NCBI GenBank assembly: GCA_936440205.1
Contig: OW387133.1
Span: 3,128,001 to 3,192,000, forward strand
DNA length: 64,000 bases
From: Lepidonotus clava
Lineage: Eukaryota > Annelida > Polychaeta > Phyllodocida > Polynoidae
Direction of reading: 5' to 3'
The notes below the pieces were generated by a model, which was not told the DNA's origin, made no database searches, and saw nothing but the letters and a program-made list of their open reading frames with translations. Of the stretch, positions 25,646 through 37,600 are shown in pieces (position 1 is the first letter of the stretch; the number at the start of each line of letters is the position of its first letter). The position numbers and the translations under genes were made by a program.

Positions 25646-28600
25646 CTGGAAACACAAACAATATTCCAAGGTTGATAAATTCAACTCAAAATGAAATACC
25701 CTAATAGTGTCATATTCTTATTGAACATTTTTGCAGAAATCGAGTCTGTCCATTTTCGAAGGTAGAGAGTATTTAAAAATTGCAAATGAGACAAATTGCT
25801 GAGTCATGGTAGTTGTTTTCAGGTCTCACCTGCATAAATGTCCTGTCGCGAGGCGGCCGGCTTGTCCTGAGGTTTGGCCGACGTATCTCCAGAGGGGGCA
25901 GACACTGAAAAGCACAAAACAAACTTAACATGGGTATTTTGTATATATAAATGAGGCCTATATGGTAGCAAGTCTAGCTACAACAAAACTGGGGGCCCAC
26001 CCATTTAGGGATTTCATATCAATCTCAGACCTTTTCAACACCAAATATAAACGAAAAAATATACCAATCCATTGGTAACGGGAACCATCCTTGATTCATT
26101 AAGACTTCCGAACCGACTACTCTGGAAGTTAAGATTTTCTTGCCGTATGAAAACTGATTTACACCATTTGAATCCTGTTATGACCCAAGTGACCCCTCTT
26201 TTTTTGTCTATGCTAAGTTCTCTGCTAAGAGAACATGGAGAAGATGGCAACAGGTATGCTTTTATCCTTATACATGTAGTTTGACAATTTTTGACAAATT
26301 CGATGTTTATGTCTAGGATTGTCGAGCTGTTCCTTTGCCTTATCCCAAAGCTTAGTAGTGGGTCACAACAAGACTTTTATATTTTTTTGTCAGGGTAATT
26401 CCAGTACTGACCTGTTTTTTGTTCGATGAGGGGTTGCGTGGCCAGTGGTACCGTCTTCAGGTCGAAGGCAGTCTCCGAGGGCTCAAGCGTGTAGTGGTGG
26501 AGGGCGCGCTCCAGACCCACGATCGACACCTGCAGGCCTGCAAACAACACAGATGAGAGGTTAGAGGACAAAATCAGTTTATCAGGCCTAACAAAACAAT
26601 TGTTATTATGAGGTATCCTGACCCACCCAAAATTTCCCATGAAAAATATGCCCAAAAATTTAAATTTCCATTAAGATTATTTATTGGAGACGAGATGGTA
26701 TAAACAATGAATACTAAATGCAAGAAATTTGTGTGGAAGTGGTATGGGGTAAATTAGGATTTGTCCAACGTGTTCAACGGTTGCTCTTCTAAGATTGGTT
26801 ACTGAAATTGTAAACTGGCATACTGTTACTCGAGGGGAGGCAACTTGAAGGCCCAATAACACACAGTGAGATTAGCCAACTGTGACTATCTATAGCAGTC
26901 TGCGGTGAATTTTGATACAACTAATATAATCAAATATGTGATACCGGCTCATGCCCAGGGCAAATATTCTGCGCGCGACTCACCGTTGAGGATGTAGGCG
27001 GAGTTGAGCGCCTTCTGTTTCTCCTCTAGTACGTGGTGGTAGAACGTGGCCCGGTCGCGCACCTCGTCGTCCGTGTCCAGCTCAGACCTGGGTGATACAG
27101 AGATACATGTTAAATCAGTATGTGGTGGTAGAACGTGGCCCGGTCACGCACCTCGTCGTCCGTGTCCAGCTCAGACCTGGGCCATGTATAGACTTACGTT
27201 AAACTACAAGTTACAAACACCCCGCAATGCCTGGTGGTTAAGAGGTATACATTTAATGTAAATAGGGACTTTCATCAACTTTTTCTCAAACTTGCCCACT
27301 GCGCCAAAAGTCCATTTATATTTGATATTAGTATGTTTAATTACAAAGTATTACTTTTTGAAATGAGGTGTTATTTATTACAATCCTCTATAGATATGGA
27401 GATGATACAACCTTACTGAGAGGTCTGCTTACAGTATAATATTTTCCATTGCCATATTGTTTGCAATATTCATGAACATCCGTGCTAACCTAGCCGTCAT
27501 CTACAGTTTCCATTACTTTCAGATTCAGGAGTACACAAGACCGCAATACCACAGCGACGAAAGGGGACAAATCTTATCTTTTTAAAGATACACTTGCTGC
27601 TCCCTCCAACATAAAGTTAACTTATCATACTGAGGGGACCTTGACCTGAATCAGTGACCTTAGTGTGACCTTGTCGTGACCTACCTGCGGAGGAGGACGA
27701 GCACGCTGGGCAGCAGCTCATCGCAGTGCGCGCCGAACTTGGCCAGGGCGGTCACAGCAGCTGGAGAACCAAAAACATCTCATTCACAAACTGGTCTTGA
27801 TGTAAATCATGGCTGTATACATCTAACTGAGTATGATTGACTGTTTGTAGATTAATCTGTTTACATTTTGGTACTGTCAAAAGATCGATCAGAATGCCAC
27901 ATATCAACTAGTATTTTGGTAATGTCACATGTTATTTTACTAAATAATGCATATGCCTAGACCATGTTATTAAAAAGGTATGCTAGTAAGAATACAATTT
28001 TTTAAAAAATCCTTTCAAAGAATAAAACTTTAAGACTAGAGAACTCAGAATTTTTTTGGGGGGCTAGAAACCCCATAAATTACAATTGATTGTAAAGTCT
28101 GGATGTCCTTTAATATAAACCATTTTCAAATACCGTGAATATATATAAATATTTGCGCAATTTAAATATTTGCTATTTATTCCTATCTATAAAATATTAT
28201 TGTAATTTTTCACCCACACCTAATGTATCATTATTTGTGTGTATCATGTGCAAAAATAAATATGTCTATTCCAAAATTCGCCCTACCTCCGCGGACGGCG
28301 GCATTCTCGAGGATGACCCTGTTGTAGATAAAGCGAATGTACTTGGAGGGCTGCGGGGTGCGTGGGCCCTCGCGACCCAGCAGGTGGAGGATGCGCGTGG
28401 CCAGCACGGTGTGCTCGCAGTCCTCGATGAACTCACACAGGTGGGCCAGGCCCGCCTCCTTCGCCTCTGGGTTCTCCTCCACGATAACGATGATCGTGTC
28501 CACGATGGCCCGCTTGTAATCAAACCCGCCCTGTATGGATAAAGATGTAGTTGTAGTTTATCTTTACTTGGTGAACTGACTCGAGACTTCCAATGTTAAA

Positions 28601-31600
28601 AAACACGTAAGGTTGATAATATTGATTTCTATTTTCTGCGGTTGCTGTGCACACAAACACCTCGCCATGTCTCACAAAAGGTTGATAATATTACATTATT
28701 TTCTTTATATTTGGTGTATTTCAATATGGATACAATTATTTTTGTGATCAACAGTATTCAATTTTTGAAAAAATTAACATTTTATTGGTCGACCGAAGTA
28801 ATCATGAAGACTATTTCTGTTTAAACACTTCAGCCAACGATGAAACTCGTAACTGTCACAAGCAGGCTGCCTTTTGTCTACATCTTAAGATAACCATATT
28901 CCACATCAGCATAAGAACTTAAGAACATAAGAGCAGGCAGTAGCAATTTGAGAAATTTAAAAAAAGGACTCACCTCGTCGCGGAGCATGGAGGAGAGGAA
29001 GTTCATCATGACGCTGTGTTTACGTGGGAACTTGAGGCAGAGGGAGCGGATGGCCTGAACGACCACGATCTTAAACTCGTCTGAGATCTCCGACATGAAC
29101 GAGGAGATCTGCTTCATCAGGCGGTCCACGCTGCTCTCACTCCCGGTCTGTGGGGGAGGATATCGGTTAATGATAGGTCTTTAGCTGACATTTTCAATTA
29201 ATCTAAGCAGGTTTTATCCCCAATAATTCCCATATAATTAGGTACTACCACAGAAGAGACTCTCAGTTCGCAGTTTTGTGACCAATTTTGGAGAAGCACA
29301 TTTTCTTAAAAATGAAACCCTTCTTTAATACTGATAATCTAAGGGAAGCGCATTAGTCCAACGTGTTCCTTGGGATATTTTGTGTAGGAAAAACACTGTA
29401 ACAGAATTTTCAGATAATGTACAGATATTGCTTTTGAATGCGCCACTTTTGGTACACTTGAAAAAATGGTCACAGCAATTTTACATTATTTTTACATAAA
29501 TTCTTGAATATCTCTGGTTCTATGCAGGATAAAAACATTCGGTAAAATGTATGAAGTTACTACATACTTGCTCTTCACAAATCAGTATCGTTCAATGAAA
29601 AAGGAGCATTTTATTTTTTCACGTGGTAGTACCTAATATAATGAACACCCGATTTTATTAGTTATGACTTGAAAAATTAATCTGTTCAGGTATTGAAATT
29701 CATCCCTAATAGTAACTCTACCACTACCTGTCGTTTGTGCATACTACTCTCTATCATGTTCCCCATAGATCAGAGATGCCACTTCCAAATGATGGAAAAG
29801 TAGGAAAAGTAGGTTGTGCATTTCAAAATCACCAAAAAGTAGGAAATCCTACAAATGTAGGAAAAGTGATATTTTATGAGATTATGTTTATATGCCAAAA
29901 TTGCGTTTTTACAAGTATGGTGATAAGATAATTAAAAAAAAAAGTAACATTTTTATAGAGCTCCGAAAATCTTTTGGATAAAGACCCTATGAATTGTAAT
30001 GATCAAATTCTGGATGTCCGTATGTCTGTATAGGCCTCACCTTGAGTAGAGTAGTGATGGCGAGCGTGGCGATGCTGCGGTTCACGTCGGTGATCAGGTT
30101 CTCCAGGTCCAGGTTACACGCTGTCACCGCCGCCGGGTGCTTCATCGCCACCTACAGGACAGAAAGGAACTACAGTCAGGAAAACAGTTTTATCTACACT
30201 TTTATTTAGGGTATTGAAGCAGGAATATTTATGCCTTGAAAAGGCTGCAGGTAAAACTTATGCATGTATCTGGATCACGAGTCAACATTTTACTAGGACA
30301 TTTCCAACTGCAAGAATTTGACGACTATCCTTAACATTAATTTTGATTATGGACAAAATTGCATGGTCCTCAAAAACGCTCTGAAAGCGTTTCTGAAGTC
30401 AATATATATGTAACAGGAATGGTCTTTGTAACTATTTCGGATAAATTATGATGCTTCTACAGCACAAGGTTCTACACTCACCTTGTTGAGAGTGCGGACA
30501 GCAGCGAAGCGGAGTGTGGGCTTCGGGGAGCTACAGAAGAGCTGCAGCACGGACACTGCGGGGGCCAGCTCCTTAGCCGTGGTGTGCTTCATGTTAACGA
30601 TAGCATGCGCGGCCTCGTAAATCACCATCTCCGACTTGTGGCGCAGGCAGCTCTCGATGAACTCAAACATCGGGCTGTCAGTGCTGGAAAAGGGGGGAGG
30701 AATCTTTAAGTAATTTTTCAACTGCTTGTTATAAAACAGTGAATACATTAATTTTGATTAAGAATATTTATATAAACGCCTGAATTCATGTACACAATAC
30801 CCTTGATGTGTAAAGTCCAAGAAGTTGTACTACATTTTTTCCGACCAATGTTACCAAAACACAATTAGTTTCTATTTACCAATTTAGACCGTCCATTAAA
30901 ATATTAGCAGGCATTATTGATATTGGACAACAAAGTGATATTGACATAAAATGAGTGTCAACTTACCCAGCATCCTCTTCCTCCAGAAGTTTGCATGCGA
31001 TACGGATCTAACGGGATTAAAAGAAATACATATTGGATTTCAGCTAAATCTTAATGGAGAAAACGCTCCTTTATGGAAAATTCAGTACTTAACGTTTCGA
31101 TGAACAAGTAGTGGAAACTACGGAATAATTTACGCACAAAAGTGAAATCTGGGGAAACGCCAAAAATCAAAGTTAATGGCATGAAAATTGCTATAATGTA
31201 TGTTTATATTAGAGCATCACAATAAGGATTCCATCTTACTTTGACAGTTATTTTAACAACATTTAAATATTCATTTTACAAATTACTATAATATATTTGA
31301 AAAACAAGAGTAACCATGAAGATTATATTAAAATAAAAAAAACAATGACTTACCAGGAGGCAGTAGGCGTAGGGAGACTTGAGCGAGTGCCGGGTGAATT
31401 TGCTGACCAGCTTGGTGACGGCCAACTTGTCGTTCTTACGGATATGGTACAGCAGGCCCAGCGCGTGGTACTGAAAACCAAGGAAAAATCTAGATTGATT
31501 CTCTATCAAATATGTTCCTAAATGTTGGTGCTGTCTGTGCATGATAACCTATAAGCACATTATCATTTTTACTTTGCCCCCTTGTAATTGTTTTCTCAAG

Positions 31601-34600
31601 ATCCCCAAAGAACCACAGTTAAGCTACAATTCAAAGACGCCTGTAGAACAGGAAATGACGCTTAATAAAAGGATGGTTAGTGTTGAAAGTATGGGAAAAG
31701 CCTTTATGAACTACACAAACAAATTGTAATAGTTTAAATAGTATGAGAAAGTTTTTCTGAACTACAAAGGATTTTATTTTGATTTCAGAGAATTATTTTT
31801 TATGTTCTGTCTTAATCAATATTTCAGTTCTGTTCCTGAGCTCCTACATACGTCTCCCAAATATAACTATACACCAGATAGTTCATAACATTTACTGTAT
31901 ATCTAATATGCAACCGACCTTTGGCCTAGGTTAGCCACACATATAGATAAAAAAGAAATTGCTGTTGTACCTGGACCATGACGTTGTCGCTGTTGACGGC
32001 CTCCTGGGCCTCGTTCACCCATCGCTTCACGACATCCGGGCTCTGCTTCGCCAGGTGCTGCACGCGGGGAGACGGAAACAATTTAATAAATCATACATGT
32101 GGACAGCTTATGCACTTTTAATCTGCTGGTTCACTCCCTCAAATCAAGGAATAGATTTTTTATTGTAAATACTTTTACTAATATGTTCATTGGTATAAAA
32201 GTAAAAAGAAACAGCAAAAAATCAAAGATTTGTTATTTCTTAAGAAATTTCTCAATTCGATACCACGTTAACAGTAATTTCAGGGCTTCAAAAGGCAGGT
32301 ATCCAGTAGCCTACGACAACCTTACAAAGCTACTGGGCAACTAAGGTGAGGACCTTGGTTGCCAGATTGCCCAGTGGTAAACAACATCATCTTGTACCTT
32401 AGTTCCCGAGCCAGGCAACCACTTTTAAGCTAACTATAATCATATACGTTCATTTGATTTATCAAAGAGGAGACAGCAAATTAAGTATCCACAGTTTCTC
32501 TTTTATGAAAAGAGCTGCCGTTCAACAGAATAGGGAATGTCCTAAACCACACATTTATAATATTCCAATGCAGTTTCATACCTACATTGTTAAATTTGTC
32601 GATTGAAACTATGTATGTATAAGGAGATAAATATCTGACTCACCAGAGACGAGGTGAGGGCGGCGCTGGACACGGCGTGCACTTTGTCCACGATGGCCTG
32701 CTTCATGTACCGCTCGATCGCCTGCAGCATCGTGCTCTGTACGGCAAGAAAAATATATTGTAATTGCTTAATACACAGAAACATACACACACAAATAGAA
32801 ATTCCGAACTCAAAGAATATGTACTGAATTGTTCCCATTATCTCATGAAGACTCACTTAACTATTCTGTATGACTTTGTGACACATTTTATGCACTCAGA
32901 CGTCAAATGGTTTTTTACTCTATATTTTTAATGATTATAGATGATTAAAAAGTCACGGTAATCTGTTCATTCTAGGCAGTCGTAAAATAACAGAGACACC
33001 ATTCAGGGAACATAGGAAGGACATTTCGGATTTTCATTTTGCAAAAAAGTGACTTGGCTGAACATAACAATCTTCATAACAACCTGGCAAAAATCCGGAA
33101 ATCCGGAAAAGAAAGGAAATATGGCATCTCTGAATACAAAAACTGACGGTTAACATGTTTTTTACAATCCCGCGTAACTGACTAATAAATTCTCCTTACA
33201 TCGGTGATCCTACCCCTTAGATAACTGACTTATAAATTCTCCTTACATCGGTGATTCTGCAGAGCACCCGGATGGCGGGCCACTGAACTGGTCTCATTAT
33301 TGTATACCTGCCCTAACCCTTAGATAACCGACTTATAAATTCTCCTTACATCAGTGATCCTACCCCTTAGATAACTGACTTATAAATTCTCCTTACATCG
33401 GTGATTCTGCAGAGCGCCCAGATGGCGGGCCACTGAACTGGTCTCACTATTGTAAACCTGTCCTAACCCTTAGATAACTGACTTATAAATTCTCCTTACA
33501 TCGGTGATTCTGCACAACGCCCGGATGGCGGGTCCCCTGAACTGATCCTCCTTGCCGGTCATGTCCTTCGTGAGGCTGGACGTAACGATGATCACGTCCT
33601 CCGAGATCTTAGCCATCTCCTTGATACACAGGTACACCATGCGACGAAGTGTCACCTGAAAATAGGTATTGATTAATATAGTAAAAGGTTTCTTCATGCA
33701 ACGTTAGGGGAAAAAGGGAAGAAGAAAAAGAAAGAGGACACAACTGTAGAGAGGTCGAATTCAGAGAAAGTTTTTTTTTCTTTTTTTTTTTAATTTTTAA
33801 TGAATTGAAAGTCCAAAAGGTTGGATACTTATAAGGGTGATGATGTGATCTTTATTTTGGTTTTAAAAAATTAGAGTAGAAAATAATCCTGAGGTATAAA
33901 CTTTTTTTTTTCCATATGTCGCAAACAATGTGAAAAATCAAAGTAACAAAACGTCAATATTCATTTCTTTCCCCAGTGTTGTCCCAATAAATTGGTTTTT
34001 AGCAGAAAGACCCAACTTACATCTTTGCTCTGGAAGAGTTTGGTGATGGCGAAGAAGGTCTCGGTGGCCTCCGTCGTCCCGATGTGCTCCCCCTGGAATA
34101 GGGACGTGTCAAATCAAGGATATAGGTTGATGAGCTGTATTCATGAACTTAGTATTAGTATTGTTTCCTAACAGAAATTCCCCCAGCCATGTGTCATTTC
34201 TATAAATCATGTGTCACACAGTGATATACTGAATACACTAAAAAATCAATTTTTTACAAAAAAAACACACAAAAACAAGTTCGCATTTGTTTAAAAAACA
34301 AAAGAACGCCACTGATTAATGTGATTAAGTGTAAATGACGCACATTAATTACTAATAAAATAAGTTTATTTAGTTTTAATCTAAAAATGATGCTGACATA
34401 AGAACGATTGTATACTCTGCATGGAAATGTAAACCCTAAAATCTGCTTAGAGAGTAGGCCAGGGTTGCCACTTTTCCTTCTTTTTCCGGATTTCCGGATT
34501 TTTGACTGCCGCCAAATTTTCAGGCATAAGTAATTTTAAGGGAAAACAATATTACATATGTATTCTTAGTATTTTGAAAACCACTAAAAGCTCTTTTTAA

Positions 34601-37600
34601 TGTCAGAATATACTGATTATGTTATTCTAATCCTTTCCTTCTTCCTGCTTAAATTCCGTTTTTTCCTGCCTAAAATCCGGAAAGTATGTTTTAACAATTT
34701 TCCGGATTTTTCACGTTCATAGGATGGCATCTCTGGAGTAGGCCCTACCAGCAGTGAAAACATAAACTTGATGCAAAAATAATTTTTTTTAAAGAAAACA
34801 TCTGCTTGGATAGTGTAAACCTTAAATTCTGCTTGGACAGTGATGAAAACCTGTTTAGACATTACCAGTAGCCAAAATATTTAAACTTGATGCAAAAAGA
34901 AAATTTTGAAAACCAAACATCTGCTTGGAGAGTGTCAGCCTTAAAGTCTGCTTGGAGAGTCATGAATCTACAAGTAGATTACCAGCGGTCAAAACATTTA
35001 AACTTGATGCAAAAATAAAAATTTGAAAACCGAACATCTGTTTGGAGAGTGTATACATTGTAATCTGCTTGGAGAGTGATGAAAACCTGTTTACACATAA
35101 CCAACAGTCAAAACATTTAACCTTGACGAAAAAATTTGAAAACCAAACATCTGCTTGGAGAGTGTAAGCCTAAAATCTGCTTGGAGAGTGATGAAAATCT
35201 ATTTGTAGATTACCAGCAGTCAAAACATAAATTTGATGCAAAAACAAAAATTTGAAACTTAACATCTGCTTGGAGAGTGTAAACCTAAAATCTGCTTGGA
35301 GAGTGATAAAAACCTGTTTGGAGATTACCAGCAGTCAAAACATAAACTTTTGAAAAAAAGAAAGGAAAAAAAGAAAAAGAAAAAAAGAAAGAGATGCAAA
35401 TCTCATGGAGTCTGATACTAGAACCACTCCAATGATCCTACCATTCAATATAATGAAACCTGAGAATAAATGAAAAATGAATACTAAATATCTGCTTGAA
35501 GAGTGATGAAAACTGGTTTCAACATTACCAGCATTCAAAACATTTAAACTTGATGCCACAAGAACATTTTGAAAACCAAGCATCTGCTTGGAGAGTGTGA
35601 GCCTTAAAATCTGTTTGGAGAGTGATGAGAACATATTTGGAGATTACCAGCAGCGAAAACATAAACTTGATGCAAAAATAAAAATTTGAAAACAAAACAT
35701 CTGCTTGGAGAGTGTACACCTTACAATCTGCTTGGAGAGTGATTAAAACCTGTTTACACATTACCAGCAGTCAAAATATTTAAACTTGACGCAAAATGAT
35801 AATTTTGAAAATCAAACATGTGCTTGGAGAGTGAAAGCCGTAAAGTCTGCTTGGAGAGTGATGAAAATCTATTTGCAGATTACCAGCAGTCAAAATATAT
35901 AAATTTGATGCAAAAACAAAAATTTGAAACTGAACATCTGCTTGGAGAGTGTAAACCTAAAATCTGCTTGGAGAGTGATAAAATCCTGTTTGGAGATAAC
36001 CAGCAGTCAAAACATAAACTCTTGAAAAAAGGAAAAAAGAAAAAAAAAGAAAATCTCATAAATCTGATTCTAAAACCACTCCAATGATCCTAAATTTCAA
36101 TATAATGAAATTTGAGAATATATGAATAATGAAAAACTAAATATCTGCTTGGAGAGTGTTAACCTAGGGACGCCTGGTTACCTTTATCAATATTGAAACA
36201 TCAAGAAATAAACCAATGTGATCACTCCAAAATGAATGCAAAAGATCTATTAAGTGGTGCCACCTAGTGTATACTTTGGGTTTCCAATGACAGGAAGTTG
36301 GAGAGGAAGTGGTATATGATGCAATACACAGCCTGGTCATTCCTAGTCTAGGAAGCCTGTGCATGTAGAGACTCAATACACCACACATAACCTGATAAAT
36401 GTGATCACCCAATCAATGGTGGCGAAAAAAACCACACACACCGTCAGACACGTCCAAACTTGACAATTTGGTTCATGTGAATCTGATCAATTTCCGGATA
36501 AAGTTTTATTGTAAATTTTATCTTAATGTTTTTTTGAGTGTCACAATTACTGGATATATGACACTTTTATTCTGATTTCAATAGTAACATTAGGGTTTCT
36601 AGTTTCTGCAAAGTGTAATGGCACTTGTTTCAGTACATATTATTTGATGCATTACAATTGACATTGTTATTTTACTTACTTCCTTTTATATTAAACTTAA
36701 AATCGTGTCACAAAACCTCACCTGGTTGAGGAGGTAGAGGATCTTGGTCAGGATGTGACAACATCTCTTCGGGTTGATGGGCGTCTCGTTGAACACACGC
36801 GCCTGGCGAGAAACAGTGGAGGTTACTTAGTCATACAGTCAGTGTATCCCCAAAACCGCAGGATATCCGAACATGTCTGACAATTTTCTGTCAATGTCCG
36901 ACGTTTTACACTTTAACATCGGACATTATGTCCAACGAAATTATCATTCTTTGTCCTTATAAAATGACATGTTTGTCATCAATATTTTGCTGGACTTTTC
37001 TTTATATTAATTTGATTAGAACATGTCCAGCGTGGCATGAAAATGTCTGACGTAATACCTTTAAACGTCGAACAAGTTGTTTGTCGTTTTAGAAAGTTTT
37101 TGAGATACACTGCATACAACAAATGAATGTCATGATTTGAAGAAAAAATAGAAGTTGAGTGATGCACCGGGGTAAAATTATGTCGGCAAGCTTGGATGAT
37201 TTGTTTCATTTTCTGGTCGTTAGAAGACAACCATTGTTGAAAATTTGGTCGTCCAATTACATTCGCAGCTTAGGGACACATTCAAAGTTTCCAAACAACT
37301 ATCAAAATAGGCCAAAATTAGAGATTTCTGAGTGGACATTTTCAGTAATTTCTACAAAATATCTGGTCGTCAAAAGGACTACCAGTTATCAGTATCGATA
37401 TGTCCACACCAATTTTACGCTCTTCGGGGGACACAGGAACATGCAGATTTGCCTCGCCAAGTCAGGTATTTTCCTATGTCTGTGTGATGTTAGGCCATAA
37501 TTTACATTGCCCTATCAATGCAATCATAATAGCGAAGTACCATCGAATTCGTATTCAAGAGCTCCTAGAGTAACTACGTAACATCTTGAATCAAATTGTG

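Noticed and set aside
28135-28542. 135-codon plus-strand frame
   Set aside because: It lies opposite COPG exon 13, whose minus-strand product matches the family exactly.
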